A stretch of 64,000 nucleotides of DNA from an uncultured Faecalibacterium sp. (GTDB taxonomy: Bacteria; Bacillota; Clostridia; Oscillospirales; Ruminococcaceae). Numbering within the stretch: position 1 is the stretch's first letter; the number at the start of each line of letters is the position of its first letter. A model generated the notes under the pieces. That model was not told the DNA's origin, did not search any database, and saw nothing but the letters and a program-made list of their open reading frames with translations. A program made the position numbers and the translations under genes. The stretch lies in assembly GCA_934533135.1 (NCBI GenBank), contig CAKTBG010000007.1, positions 13,419 to 77,418 on the forward strand, written 5' to 3'. This document shows, piece by piece, positions 8,801-17,613 of the stretch.

Positions 8801-9362
8801 TCTCGGCGGCTGCCTCCAGCCGGCGTTCGGCCTCGTTCTTGCGGTAGCGGTACTTGGCGATGCCGCAGGCTTCCTCAAAGATCTCCCGGCGTTCGCCGCT
8901 CTTGGCCGAAACGATCTCCGCGATCCGCCCCTGCCCGATGACGGAATATCCATCCCGTCCGATGCCGGTATCCAGCAGCAGTTCGTAGACATCCTTCAGG
9001 CGGCAGATCTGCCCGTTGATGCTGTATTCGCTCTCGCCCGAGCGGTAGTATTTGCGGCCGATGACCGCCTCCTCCGCGTCGAGGTCAAGGACATGATCGC
9101 GGTTGTCCAGCGTCAGGCGCACCATGGCATAGCCCATGGCCCCCCGGCGGCGGGTGCCGCCGAAGATGACGTCCTCCATTTTCCCGGCGGCGCGGAGCTG
9201 CCGGGTGCTGGTCTCTCCCAACACCCAGCGCACTGCGTCCGACAGATTGGATTTGCCCGAACCGTTGGGCCCGACCACCGCCGTCACACCGGCGTCGAAG
9301 CGGATCTTGACGCGATCCGGAAAGCTCTTGAATCCTTGGATCTCCAGTTCTTTTAAAACCAT
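5805..9362 (-). CDS. smc: Chromosome segregation ATPase SMC
   Basis: 1185 residues, full length. The Walker A motif GPNGSGKS is at residues 31-38, followed by long Ala/Glu/Arg-rich coiled coils. The hinge is at roughly 500-660 (around GILGPVSALLRVEPG and the GGSFTGGS segment), then the return coil, the ABC signature LSGGEQALVAISI near 1090 and Walker B with CILDEIEAALDDANV. SMC dimers with ScpAB extrude and align replicated DNA. Four bases separate it from rnc upstream, so rnc-smc are co-transcribed. Confidence 0.98.
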   Translation of the reverse strand: MVLKELEIQGFKSFPDRVKIRFDAGVTAVVGPNGSGKSNLSDAVRWVLGETSTRQLRAAGKMEDVIFGGTRRRGAMGYAMVRLTLDNRDHVLDLDAEEAVIGRKYYRSGESEYSINGQICRLKDVYELLLDTGIGRDGYSVIGQGRIAEIVSAKSGERREIFEEACGIAKYRYRKNEAERRLEAAAENLERLRDILGELESRVGPLEQESAKAQTFLALREEQKTLEVTLWTNGVHRAREAVRQQVRDYETAQAEYERFDRQAKRAEAEAEEIRMQAQRLTIAVERLNGDIRSITEQISGSESRIAVLENDICRNEESAESLRQEIAAGEQDSTEAAAALTRHRAVAASMEQAGRKLAGEIAALSEKILRMTSENNASGARQDVLRGEVAALNAKYTEAQVARAAAEAAGQAAQDRLPALEEAAAALERQKAETQKDLADTIRYQKLLADNETQLANIRSGLELKQKSRRAALEEADAAEQKLGRELDAARQRLSVLKELERNMDGYQNSVKTVMRAAATRRLRGILGPVSALLRVEPGRETAIETALGGALQNIVVENEQAAKAAISLLKSENAGRATFLPLDTVQPGVFRGRLSGSARLASSLVQADSRYANIVSNLLGRIVVVDEIHEASRIARELGYHNKVVTLDGQVINAGGSFTGGSVQRSAGLFTRKQELEELRIKAAELQKACLAAQEKTDQCKEQADAIAAELTAASSEQITAANDRVRAEAERKRLEAAAEQTEAARTQRNAEIEALRTQQADSRAKALQAAEQEAAWTAEIDRRSEELDRLAAGGDAFLAQQKALTDQLSAKRLEQLTRQKDAELAQSQIDALEQRAEDTIRRKAALEENLKALAARSDACRAEIAAIRQAKADSADAITQKEEEIRHATQERLSRQQAETEALAKARTAADGREEMSREMARLAERKTAAESEYDQMAAKLWEEYQLTVGQAEELCVDFDSLPQLRVQVADLRNRIRALGSVHVGAIEEYKEVKARYDALRTQVDDVEGSKNELTRMIAGLSRQMREIFSDSFRAINENFGRVFAELFGGGEASLVLEDESDVLASGIGIRVAPPGKVIKNLEALSGGEQALVAISIYFAILAVNPAPFCILDEIEAALDDANVGRFAQYLRRVSDKTQFIAITHRRGTMEAANILYGVTMQEDGVSKLLKLDLEQVDAALVS

Positions 9363-9366
9363 CGGC

Positions 9367-10041
9367 TTACTTTTCCTTGAGGACGCCCAGCAGCTTCAGA
9401 GCCTCCCGTGCCGCGTGCTGCTCGGCCAGCTTTTTGCTGCGGCCTTCGCCCCGGGCGACTTTGTCCGAGTTGAACCGGACGGCCACCACAAAATGCTTGT
9501 CGTGGTCGGGGCCGGATTCCTCCTCCACCACATAGCTCAGCCGCTCTTCGGGGTTCTGCTGCACGATCTCCTGCAGGCGGGTCTTGTAATCGGCCTCGGC
9601 GTGCTTGCCCTCGGTGATGAAGGGCAGGATGAAGCTGCGGGCCACCTCCATGCCGCCGTCCAGATAGAGCGCGGCGATGACGGCCTCGAATGCGTCGGAG
9701 ACGACACTGGGGCGGGTGCGGCCGCCGCAGCGTTCCTCGCCGCGGCCGAGGCGCAGATAGTCGCCCAAGTGGATCTCCTGCGCGAACTGGAACAATGCGC
9801 CCTCGCTGACGAGGCTGGCGCGGATGCGGGTCAGATCGCCCTCCGGCCGGTCGGCGTAGGCGTGGAACAGATAATCTGCCGAGACGATCTGCAGCACGCT
9901 GTCGCCCAGAAATTCCAGACGCTCGTTGTGCCGGACCGGCACCTTGCTCTCATTGGCGTAGCTGGTGTGGGTCAGAGCCGTGGTGAGCAGCTCCGGGTTT
10001 TTGAAGTGATACCCGATGATGGTTTCGAGTTGATGACTCAT
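9367..10041 (-). CDS. rnc: Ribonuclease III
   Basis: 224 residues. The catalytic signature ERLEFLGDSVL is at residues 40-50 and the second acidic site DAFEAVIAALYLDGG near 117. A double-stranded RNA-binding domain occupies the C terminus (about 155-222, TRLQEIVQQNPEERLSY onward). It cleaves double-stranded RNA in rRNA and mRNA processing. It lies between plsX and smc. The acpP gene often found between plsX and rnc in Firmicutes is not present here. Confidence 0.97.
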   Translation of the reverse strand: MSHQLETIIGYHFKNPELLTTALTHTSYANESKVPVRHNERLEFLGDSVLQIVSADYLFHAYADRPEGDLTRIRASLVSEGALFQFAQEIHLGDYLRLGRGEERCGGRTRPSVVSDAFEAVIAALYLDGGMEVARSFILPFITEGKHAEADYKTRLQEIVQQNPEERLSYVVEEESGPDHDKHFVVAVRFNSDKVARGEGRSKKLAEQHAAREALKLLGVLKEK

Positions 10042-10072
10042 TCTTTATGCTCCCTTTTCGTTTACCCCTCGG

Positions 10073-11083
10073 TCACTGCGCAGACGGTGCATTCAGCTCA
10101 TCGAGAGCCGCCTGCATGGTGCCGCACAGATCGTTTTCAACACAGATCTTGGCCTGACGGATGGCATTCTTGATGCCCTTGGCCTTGGAGGAGCCATGCG
10201 CCTTGATGACCGGCTGCTTTGCGCCGAGGAAGGGGGCTCCGCCGTACTCCTCGCTGTCCATCTGGTGCTTGAGGTCGGCCACGCCGCTCTTGAGCAGCAG
10301 GTAGGCCAGCTTGCCACCGAGGTTGCGGAGGAACATCTCCTTCAGCATCCCCAGCAGCATCTTGGCCACGCCCTCGGTCAGCTTGAGGATGACATTGCCG
10401 GTAAAGCCGTCGCAGACCACCACATCCACCGCGCCGTTGGGCACATCCCGCGGCTCGATGTTCCCCACGAACCGGATGCCCGGCGTGGTCTTGAGCAGCT
10501 GATGTGCTTCCTTGAGCACCGGGGTGCCCTTCGACTCTTCTGCACCGTTGTTGGCCAGTGCCACCGAGGGCGCAGGGCGGCCTTCGACCTTGTTGACATA
10601 GCAGCTGCCCATGACGGCAAAGGCGGCCAGCATCTCGGGGCGGCACTCCACGTTGGCACCGCAGTCCAACAGCAGGTAGGCCTGCTGCTTGGCGGGCACC
10701 ATGGTCGCCAATGCCGGGCGTTTGACGCCCCGCAGGGTACGGACGATCAGGCTGGCACCCACATGGAGCGCACCGGTGGAACCGGCCGACACAAAGGCGT
10801 CGCCCTTTCCCTCCTTGAGCAGATTCAGACCCACCACAATGGAGGAATCCTTTTTGGTGCGGATGGCACGCGCCGGCTCATCGCACATCTCGATGACCTC
10901 CGTGCAGTTCACCAGCTCGATGCCGTCCAGCGGGATGTCGTGCTCCGCCGCCGTTTTGCGCACCAGAGCCTCGTCGCCCACGCCGATCAGCGAAACGCCG
11001 TACTCTTTGACGGCTGCCGCCGCACCTTCCAGCACCGCCAGAGGTGCATTGTCGCCGCCCATCATATCCACAATGATCTTCAT
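10073..11083 (-). CDS. plsX: Phosphate acyltransferase PlsX
   Basis: 336 residues starting MKIIVDMMGGDNAPLAVLEG, the standard PlsX N terminus, behind a GGGAGAA ribosome-binding site. Family segments include FVSAGSTGALHVGA, a LLDCGANVECRPEML loop, NNGAEESKGT and VVCDGFTGNVILKLTEG. It makes acyl phosphate from acyl-ACP for PlsY-dependent lysophosphatidic acid synthesis. It is followed by rnc after 31 bases. No fapR or acpP neighbours are seen. Confidence 0.96.
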   Translation of the reverse strand: MKIIVDMMGGDNAPLAVLEGAAAAVKEYGVSLIGVGDEALVRKTAAEHDIPLDGIELVNCTEVIEMCDEPARAIRTKKDSSIVVGLNLLKEGKGDAFVSAGSTGALHVGASLIVRTLRGVKRPALATMVPAKQQAYLLLDCGANVECRPEMLAAFAVMGSCYVNKVEGRPAPSVALANNGAEESKGTPVLKEAHQLLKTTPGIRFVGNIEPRDVPNGAVDVVVCDGFTGNVILKLTEGVAKMLLGMLKEMFLRNLGGKLAYLLLKSGVADLKHQMDSEEYGGAPFLGAKQPVIKAHGSSKAKGIKNAIRQAKICVENDLCGTMQAALDELNAPSAQ

Positions 11084-11114
11084 ACAGGTTCTCCCTTCTT
11101 TTACAGCGTCTTTG

Positions 11115-11261
11115 CCCTCTCCGTCCTTGCCTCGCACTGCCACTGACTTTCCTTTGTCCTTTTATGACATCTTCCTCCGGCCGGAGGGAGTCTTTCCCAA
11201 AGTGGGAGGCAAGTCTTGGCTCTCCCTTTGGGAGAGCTGGACGCGAAGCGGCCTGAGAGGG
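11115..11261. repeat. Structured intergenic repeat, copy 4 (three-unit form)
   Basis: Lies between trmFO and plsX. The left CCCTCTCCGTC arm is degenerate. A middle unit CCTCCGGCCGGAGG follows, then the AAGTCTTGG linker, a CTCTCCC/GGGAGAG hairpin, the GACGCGAAGCGGCC hairpin and the terminal TGAGAGGG. Copies at 12678, 26386 and 56730 share the middle CCGGCCGG unit. Confidence 0.88.
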
Positions 11262-11277
11262 CAGGCCCACTGCCCTT

Positions 11278-12651
11278 TTACAATTCGTTTTCGTCCAGCC
11301 ACTGCTGGAAGCTGGCCACGGCGCGTTCGGCCACAGCCATGTAGCGGAGCCGCTTATCCCGGGGGCGGCTCTCGGCAGGGAGCGGGGGCAGGATGCCCAT
11401 GTTGGCACCCATCGGTTGGAAATGCTTGTTCTCAGTGGTCAGATACTGGATCAGCGCACCGCACATGGTACCCACCGGCGGCGGCGGAAGCTGTTTTCCG
11501 GTCAGGCGGGCGTAGAGGTTCCGCGCCGCCAGCAGACCGCTGGCCGCACTCTCCATATACCCCTCGAAACCGGTGATCTGCCCGGCGAAGAACACATTGG
11601 GATGCTCGTTCAGATACAGCCCCGCACTCAGCACCCGGGGCGCATCGAGGAAGGTGTTCCGGTGCATGACGCCGTACCGAACGAATTCGGCGTTCTCGAG
11701 ACCCGGGATCATCGAGAACACCCGCTTCTGCTCGCCCCATTTCAGGTTGGTCTGGAAGCCGACGATGTTGTAGAGCGTCCGCTCCTTGTTCTCGGCGCGG
11801 AGCTGGACATTCGCCCACGGGCGGTGGCCGGTGCGGGGATCGACCAGACCCACCGGGCGCAGGGGGCCGAACCGCATGGTGTCGGCACCGCGGGCTGCCA
11901 TGATCTCGATGGGCATACAGCCCTCATAAACGGTGACGGTATCGGCCTTTTTTCCGTGTGCATCCGGGTCGGGCTGCGCGGACTGCTCCGCACCCTCGTC
12001 AAACGCATGGAGCGGTGCCCGCTCTGCCGCAGCAAGCGCGGCGTGGAAGGCTTCGTATTCTGCCTTGTTGAAGGGGCAGTTCAGGTAGTCAGCCTCGCCC
12101 CGGTCGTACCGGGAAGCTGCAAACACACGGTCGTAATCGAGGCTTTCCGCCGTGACGATGGGGGCAACGGCATCGTAGAAATGCAGCCGCTCGTCGCCGG
12201 TCATCCGGCCGATCTCATCGGCCAGCTTACCGTCGGTCAGCGGGCCGGTGGCGACCAGCAGCGGGGTGCTCTCGTCGATCTGCTCCACCTGCTCCCGGTG
12301 GACGGTGATGTTTTCGCATTCCTCCACCATCCGGGTCACTTCGGCACTGAACGTATCGCGGTCCACGGCCAGCGCACCGCCGGCGGCCACGCGTGCCACT
12401 TCTGCGGCCTTGAGCAGCTGGCTCCCCATCCGGCGCATCTCTTCCTTCAGCAGGCCGGACGCGGAGTCCAGACGCTCGGCTTTCAGGCTGTTGGAGCAGA
12501 TCAGCTCGGCAAAGCCTGCGCTCTTGTGGGCGGGCGAAAAATGGGTCGGCTTCTGCTCGTAGAGATCGACCTTGACGCCCTTTCCCGCCAGCCAGAGGGC
12601 GGCCTCGCAGCCGGCAAGCCCGGCTCCCAATATGGTAACTTGATAACTCAT
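11278..12651 (-). CDS. trmFO: Folate-dependent tRNA (uracil-54-C5) methyltransferase TrmFO
   Basis: 457 residues starting MSYQVTILGAGLAGCEAAL, an FAD-binding GxGxxGxE-type motif; AAAGGATAAG precedes this ATG. Family features include SAGFAELICSNSLK, the MPIEIMAARGADTMRFGPLRP segment, and GQITGFEGYMESAASGLLAAR near the C terminus. It methylates U54 to ribothymidine in tRNA using methylenetetrahydrofolate and FADH2, the Firmicutes alternative to TrmA. The longer open frame upstream runs into a repeat and is discounted. Confidence 0.96.
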   Translation of the reverse strand: MSYQVTILGAGLAGCEAALWLAGKGVKVDLYEQKPTHFSPAHKSAGFAELICSNSLKAERLDSASGLLKEEMRRMGSQLLKAAEVARVAAGGALAVDRDTFSAEVTRMVEECENITVHREQVEQIDESTPLLVATGPLTDGKLADEIGRMTGDERLHFYDAVAPIVTAESLDYDRVFAASRYDRGEADYLNCPFNKAEYEAFHAALAAAERAPLHAFDEGAEQSAQPDPDAHGKKADTVTVYEGCMPIEIMAARGADTMRFGPLRPVGLVDPRTGHRPWANVQLRAENKERTLYNIVGFQTNLKWGEQKRVFSMIPGLENAEFVRYGVMHRNTFLDAPRVLSAGLYLNEHPNVFFAGQITGFEGYMESAASGLLAARNLYARLTGKQLPPPPVGTMCGALIQYLTTENKHFQPMGANMGILPPLPAESRPRDKRLRYMAVAERAVASFQQWLDENEL

Positions 12652-12677
12652 AACTATCTTATCCTTTAGCATCCCTG

Positions 12678-12832
12678 CCCTCTCCGTCATCGCTGCACGA
12701 TGCCGCCGTCCTCCCTTTGTCGCTCATGCGACATCTCCCTCCGGCCGGAGGGAGTCTTTCCCAAAGGGGGAGGCAGGTCTTGGCTCTCCCTTCGGGAGAG
12801 CTGGCAATGCCGACAGGCATTGACTGAGAGGG
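12678..12832. repeat. Structured intergenic repeat, copy 5 (three-unit form)
   Basis: Between topA and trmFO. Hairpins in order are CATCG/CGATG, TGTCGC/GCGACA, CCTCCGGCCGGAGG, CTCTCCC/GGGAGAG and CAATGCC/GGCATTG. The ends are CCCTCTCC and GACTGAGAGGG. Confidence 0.9.
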
Positions 12833-12848
12833 CAAGCCCATTTCTCCG

Positions 12849-14933
12849 TTAATCCTTCTTCGGCACCGGCATCTCGAAATCGCAGCCCTCTTTTGCGCAG
12901 TAGAGCTTGGAGCCCTTGCGGAAGAGGGTGGAGCCGCATTTTTCGCACTTGGTGGCCACCGGGGTATCCCATGTCATGAAATCGCAGTCGGGATACCGCT
13001 CGCAGCCGTAGTAGATCCGCCCCTTCGCGCTCTTGCGCTCAAGCATCCGGCCTTTGCCGCACTTGGGGCAGATGCCGCCGGTGTCCTTGACCAGACGTTT
13101 GGTGCCGCGGCACTCCGGGAACCCGGAGCAGGCGAGGAACTTGCCGTACTTGCCGACTTTGATGACCATGGGGCGGCCGCAGAGGTCGCAGATCTCGCTG
13201 GACGGCTCGTCCGGCACCTTGACCTTCTTGCCCTCCATGTTCTTCTCGGCCTGCTCCAGACTGGCTGCAAAGCCCTTGTAAAAGTCGTCCACGGTCTTGT
13301 GCCAGTCGGCCTTGCCGCTCTCGACCTTATCGAGGTTCTTTTCCATCTCAGCCGAGAAATCCACGTCCACGATGTGGGGGAACTGCTCCAGCATCAGGCC
13401 GTCCACGGCGCGGCCCAGCAGGGTGGGCTTCAGCTTCTTCTGCTCCCGCTCCACATAGCCGCGGTCGATGATGGTGGTGATGATGGGGGCGTAGGTGGAC
13501 GGACGGCCGATGCCGTTTTCTTCCAGTGCCTTGATGAGGGTGGCTTCGGTGTAGCGGGCCGGCGGCTGGGTGAATTTCTGCTCGCTCTTCAGCTCCTTGA
13601 GCTTGAGCAGCTGCCCCTGCTCCAGCGGCGGCAGGCTGGTCTCCTTCTTTTCCTTTTCGTCGGTGGCTTCCTCGTACAGGACGGTAAAGCCGTCGAAGGT
13701 GACGGTGTAGCCGCTGGCCTTGAAGCGGTAATCCCCGGCGTAGACCGTGACCGACACGGTGTCCTGCTGGCAGTCGGCCATCTGGCTGGCCATGAAGCGG
13801 CTCCAAATCATCCGATAAAGCTTGGCGGTATCGCCGCTGATGCTCTTGTCCACCTCGTCGGGCGTCAGGGAGGGCACCGACGGACGGATGGCTTCGTGGG
13901 CATCCTGCGCGGCGGTGGCACTCTTGGTCTTCCAGACCCGCTTATGGGGGCAGATATACTGTTCGCCGTAAGCCTCGGCGATATACTCCTTGGCGGCGGC
14001 AACGGCTTCGTCCGAAATGCGCAGGCTGTCGGTACGCATATAGGTGATCAGACCCATGGTGCCGTGACCGGCGATGTCCACGCCTTCGTACAGCGTCTGA
14101 GCGGCGCGCATGGTACGGGTCGCCGTAAAGCCCAGCCGACGGGAGGCCTCCTGCTGGAGGGTGCTGGTGATGAACGCCGGGGTGGGCTGCTTGGCGCGCT
14201 TGCCCTTTTTCAGCTCACCCACGGTGTAATCGACGCCCTCCAGCCCCTTCTCGATGGCACGGGCTTCGGCCTCGTTTTTCGGCAGAAGCTTCTTGCCGGA
14301 GGCGTCGGCCGCCAGCCGTGCCGTAAAGCTCTTGTGCCCGGCTCCGAGGGTGGCGTCCACGTTCCAGTATTCATCCGGCTTGAAGTTCTCGATCTCCTTC
14401 TCGCGGTCGTCGATCAGACGGACGGCCACGCTCTGGACACGGCCTGCCGACAGGCCGCGGCGGACTTTCCGCCAAAGGAAGGGGCTGAGCTTGTAGCCCA
14501 CCAGACGGTCCAGCACACGGCGGGCCTGCTGTGCATTGAACAGATCCTCGTCGATGGCGCGGGGATGTGCCATGCCCTCCTGCACGCCCTTTTTGGTGAT
14601 CTCGTCAAAGGTCACACGGTTGGGTTCATGGGGGTCCAGACCGAGGATATTTGCCAGATGCCAGCTGATGGCTTCGCCCTCACGGTCCGGGTCGGTCGCG
14701 AGGAGGACGCCGTCCGCGTGCTTGGCCTTGCTCTTCAGCTCTTTGATAAGCTTTTCCTTGCCCTTGATGCTGATGTACTGGGGCGCATAGTCATGCTCGA
14801 CATCAATTCCCAGCTGGGAAGCAGGTAGGTCACGGATATGGCCCATACTGGCCGTCACTTCGTAATCACTGCCCAGATATTTGCCAATGGTCTTCGCCTT
14901 TGCAGGCGACTCCACGATCACCAGTTTTGACAT
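12849..14933 (-). CDS. topA: DNA topoisomerase I
   Basis: 694 residues. The Toprim domain begins MSKLVIVESPAKAKTIGKYL and includes ATDPDREGEAISWHL near 80-93. The active-site tyrosine is Tyr298 in GLITYMRTDS. GLSAGRVQSVAVRLI is conserved. Three C-terminal four-cysteine zinc ribbons start around residues 575, 620 and 660. It relaxes negative supercoils by single-strand passage. It lies downstream of dprA on the same strand, the gene pairing usual in Firmicutes. Confidence 0.98.
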   Translation of the reverse strand: MSKLVIVESPAKAKTIGKYLGSDYEVTASMGHIRDLPASQLGIDVEHDYAPQYISIKGKEKLIKELKSKAKHADGVLLATDPDREGEAISWHLANILGLDPHEPNRVTFDEITKKGVQEGMAHPRAIDEDLFNAQQARRVLDRLVGYKLSPFLWRKVRRGLSAGRVQSVAVRLIDDREKEIENFKPDEYWNVDATLGAGHKSFTARLAADASGKKLLPKNEAEARAIEKGLEGVDYTVGELKKGKRAKQPTPAFITSTLQQEASRRLGFTATRTMRAAQTLYEGVDIAGHGTMGLITYMRTDSLRISDEAVAAAKEYIAEAYGEQYICPHKRVWKTKSATAAQDAHEAIRPSVPSLTPDEVDKSISGDTAKLYRMIWSRFMASQMADCQQDTVSVTVYAGDYRFKASGYTVTFDGFTVLYEEATDEKEKKETSLPPLEQGQLLKLKELKSEQKFTQPPARYTEATLIKALEENGIGRPSTYAPIITTIIDRGYVEREQKKLKPTLLGRAVDGLMLEQFPHIVDVDFSAEMEKNLDKVESGKADWHKTVDDFYKGFAASLEQAEKNMEGKKVKVPDEPSSEICDLCGRPMVIKVGKYGKFLACSGFPECRGTKRLVKDTGGICPKCGKGRMLERKSAKGRIYYGCERYPDCDFMTWDTPVATKCEKCGSTLFRKGSKLYCAKEGCDFEMPVPKKD

Positions 14934-14963
14934 AGTTTTCTCCTATCTATATGGAAAGATCAA

Positions 14964-15094
14964 CCTCTCCGTCATCGCTTGCGCGATGCCACCTCCCCTA
15001 CAGAGGGGAGGCCTTGGCATTCCGCAACGCTTTGCCTCTTCGCCAGAGGCTCCCCTATCAGGGGAGCTGTCGAGCGGCAGCTCGACTGAGAGGT
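14964..15094. repeat. Structured intergenic repeat, copy 6
   Basis: Between dprA and topA. The ends are CCTCTCCGTC and GACTGAGAGG. Hairpins are CATCGC/GCGATG, CTCCCC/GGGGAG (twice, with different loops) and CGAGC/GCTCG. The inner linker starts CCTTGGCATT, as in the copy at 58373. Confidence 0.9.
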
Positions 15095-15126
15095 TCACCT
15101 TGAAATCTCTCTTCATCTTGCGCATC

Positions 15127-16275
15127 TCAGCGCAGAATATACCGTTTGCCGGGCTGACAAAGTACCCGGCCTGAAAGTTCCAGTTTCATCAAAGCCCCCA
15201 GCAGCACGGCCGTCGGCAGGCCGCTCAAGGCTCCCAATTCTTCCACGCCGCGGGGCTGGGTGCCGATGCAGGCCAGCACTTTCCGCTCCCGCTCTTCCAT
15301 CGGTGCCGGTGTGCTGCGGATCGGCTGGGCGGCCGCGGCATTCCGGCGCAGCCCAAGCGTCTCGAACAGATCCTCACCTTTGCAGACCGCGCGGGCACGC
15401 CCCTCCCGGAGCAGACGGTTGGTCCCCGCCGAATTTGCCGAAAAAATGCTGCCCGGCACCGCGAACACCGGCTTGCCATAGCGTTCGGCGTGCGCCACCG
15501 TGGACATGGTGCCGCTCTTTTCCTGCGCTTCCACCACGACCAACGCCGAGGCGAGAGCCGCGATCAGCCGGTTGCGCTGCAAAAAGCCGCTCCGCCCCAC
15601 CGCCATGCTTTCGGGCGGATATTCGCTGATGACGCAGCCCTTCTGCTCGATCTTCCGGCGAAGCTCCCGGTTGGAGGCGGGGTAGGTCTTGTCGATGGGC
15701 ACCCCCAGCACGCCGATGGTCGGCGCGTTCTCCCGCACGGCGGCAGAGTGCCCCGCGCTGTCCAGACCGTCGGCCAGACCGCTGACGATGACCGCCCCGT
15801 TTTTCGCCAGATCCCCGCCCAGTGCAGCCGCGGCCTGCCGGCCGTACTCGGTGGGGTGGCGGGCCCCGACCATCCCCACTGCCCCCGGCTCATTGAGCCA
15901 GCGCGGATCGCCGGTGCAGTAGAGCACCAGCGGCATATCCGGGATGCGGGAAAAGGCCAGCGGGTAATCCGGGTCGTCGTAGGTCAGGATGCGGATCTGC
16001 CGTGCCTCGCACCGGCGGACAAATGCACGGTAAGATTCCGGCGTATGGTCGGGCAGACCGGCACGCTGTGCCGCCGGAACGCCTGCCGCCTGCCGAAAGG
16101 CATCGGTGCTGCGTGCTTCCCATGCTTCCTGCGCCCCGCCGAAAGCGTCCAGCACCCGCCCCGCGTGGGAGCTTGCCGCACCCAGCGTATTGGCCAGCCA
16201 GAGCCAGCAAAGCAGCGGATCGGGTGCCGGTTCCGGCGCAAACAGGGTGGTCTGCGCCGGATCCGAGCCGGTCAC
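15127..16275 (-). CDS. dprA: DNA-processing protein DprA
   Basis: 382 residues. The Rossmann-like DprA core runs from about 85 to 295: GAVGMVGARHPTEYGRQAA, VSGLADGLDSAGHSAAV, and the SGTMSTVAHAERYGKPVFAVPG stretch. A winged-helix tail follows (about 315-380). DprA loads RecA on incoming single-stranded DNA in transformation. The start is GTG at 16275, whose bases overlap the TGA of the upstream methyltransferase (GTGA), implying coupling. The alternative of a later ATG cannot be excluded. Confidence 0.95.
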   Translation of the reverse strand: MTGSDPAQTTLFAPEPAPDPLLCWLWLANTLGAASSHAGRVLDAFGGAQEAWEARSTDAFRQAAGVPAAQRAGLPDHTPESYRAFVRRCEARQIRILTYDDPDYPLAFSRIPDMPLVLYCTGDPRWLNEPGAVGMVGARHPTEYGRQAAAALGGDLAKNGAVIVSGLADGLDSAGHSAAVRENAPTIGVLGVPIDKTYPASNRELRRKIEQKGCVISEYPPESMAVGRSGFLQRNRLIAALASALVVVEAQEKSGTMSTVAHAERYGKPVFAVPGSIFSANSAGTNRLLREGRARAVCKGEDLFETLGLRRNAAAAQPIRSTPAPMEERERKVLACIGTQPRGVEELGALSGLPTAVLLGALMKLELSGRVLCQPGKRYILR

Positions 16276-17051
16276 AGGCTTTCCTCCCGGAAATGCCAGA
16301 GCAGGATGCTGCCGGCAATGCCAGCGTTCAGGCTCTCGACCCGGTCGGTCATGGGGATGCGGACGGCGGCGTTGCAGGCCGCGATGGTGGCATCCGTCAA
16401 GCCCTGCCCCTCGCTGCCGATGACGACGCAGACGCCGTCCGGGTAGCAGGCCGACGCCGCGCTCAGCGGCTCCGAATGATAGAGAGCCGCCGCAAGGCAG
16501 GTGATCTTTTTCGCCCGCAGTGCAGCCACCGCCTCCGGCATGGATCCGGCCTCGATGACCGGGATGCGGACGGCGGCCCCCATCGACGCGCGGAGGGTCT
16601 TGGGCGCAAAGGGCGATGCGCAGCCGTCGCTGAGGAGCACGGCGTCAAAGCCGAATGCCGCCGCCGAGCGCAGCAGGGTGCCGACATTGCCCGGGTCCTG
16701 CACCCGTTCGAGCGCGAGGTACCGGCCTCCGGCCGACACTTCTTCAAGGGTATGTACCGGAGTGCGGAACACCCCGAACACCCCCTGATGGGTGCCCACA
16801 TCGGCCAGTTTGTCGGCCACATGATCCTCTACGACAAAATGTTCGCCGGGCAGCGCGGCCAGCTCCGGGCATTTTTCCAGTGCCGCTTCGGTGCAGAACA
16901 GCGTCTCCAGCGCGGCTCCCCGCGCCAGCTCCGGGCAGAGCTTCCGCCCCTCGGCCAGAAAGCGGCCTTCGCTGCGGCGGAACGCAGCCGAGGAGGACAG
17001 GCGGCAGGCGTATTTGATCTTCGCGTTTTCACGGCTGGTTATCTTTTCCAT
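16272..17051 (-). CDS. SpoU/TrmH-family RNA 2'-O-methyltransferase
   Basis: 259 residues from the ATG at 17051 (MEKITSRENAKIKY). An N-terminal substrate-binding region like that of RlmB/YsgA proteins precedes the SPOUT domain with ALERVQDPGNVGTLLRSA, CVVIGSEGQGL and IPMTDRVESLNAGIAGSILLW, the three knot motifs. It is predicted to methylate ribose in 23S rRNA or tRNA using S-adenosylmethionine. The exact target is unknown. It overlaps dprA by GTGA and is 157 bases downstream of rplT. Confidence 0.9.
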   Translation of the reverse strand: MEKITSRENAKIKYACRLSSSAAFRRSEGRFLAEGRKLCPELARGAALETLFCTEAALEKCPELAALPGEHFVVEDHVADKLADVGTHQGVFGVFRTPVHTLEEVSAGGRYLALERVQDPGNVGTLLRSAAAFGFDAVLLSDGCASPFAPKTLRASMGAAVRIPVIEAGSMPEAVAALRAKKITCLAAALYHSEPLSAASACYPDGVCVVIGSEGQGLTDATIAACNAAVRIPMTDRVESLNAGIAGSILLWHFREESL

Positions 17052-17165
17052 AAATACCCCAAAAAATCCAAAAAGGGCCGCGTCTGCCACATCGTTTTCC
17101 TTCGCGGCAGGGCGCAGCCCTGAATGTACTATTTGCCCGCCGCGAAAAGCTCCGGATACAAAATG

Positions 17166-17192
17166 GACGCCCGCGTATGATGCGCGAGCGTC
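17166..17192 (-). terminator. Possible terminator after rplT
   Basis: On the minus strand a 10-pair stem with one G-U wobble (GACGCTCGCG with CGCGGGCGTC, loop of seven) lies just past the rplT stop and is followed by CATTTTG. The T tract is short, so termination is probably partial, allowing some read-through into the methyltransferase-dprA pair. Confidence 0.5.
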
Positions 17193-17208
17193 TCATTTAT
17201 CAGTCTAA

Positions 17209-17559
17209 TCAGGCGTTCTTCACGGTCTCGACCAGAGCAGCAAAGCTCTTCGGATCGTTGATAGCCATCTCGCTGAGCATCTTGCGGTTCAGCTCGATGC
17301 CAGCCTTCTTCAGGCCAGCCATGAAGGTGGAGTAGTTCATGCCCAGAGGACGAACTGCGTTGTTGATGCGGCAGATCCACAGGTTGCGGAACTGACGCTT
17401 CTTCATGCGGCGGCCAGCCAGAGCGTAGTTGCCGCTCTTCATGACCTGCTGCTTGGCCATCTTAAAGTGCTTGCTCTTGCAGCCGTAGAAGCCCTTGGCC
17501 AGCTTCAGCATCTTCTTACGACGTTTGTGAGTCATGGTTGCGCCCTTGATACGTGCCAT
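17209..17559 (-). CDS. rplT: 50S ribosomal protein L20
   Basis: 116 residues, typical length. The sequence [20 protein letters not shown], then [10 protein letters not shown] and [22 protein letters not shown], matches L20. It binds 23S rRNA early in 50S assembly. In this family L20 also represses its own operon by binding the infC leader. It is the last gene of infC-rpmI-rplT. Confidence 0.98.
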   Translation of the reverse strand: MARIKGATMTHKRRKKMLKLAKGFYGCKSKHFKMAKQQVMKSGNYALAGRRMKKRQFRNLWICRINNAVRPLGMNYSTFMAGLKKAGIELNRKMLSEMAINDPKSFAALVETVKNA

Positions 17560-17613
17560 TTTTTATATCTCCTTTAGTTGTCTCAATAGAATGTGTTTGC
17601 CTGCGGCTCGCTC

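Noticed and set aside
5778..9356. 1192-residue open frame on the plus strand opposite smc
   Set aside because: It is the mirror of smc in a high-GC gene; the translation is rich in His, Gln, Arg and Leu with no domain, while the minus strand encodes a complete SMC.
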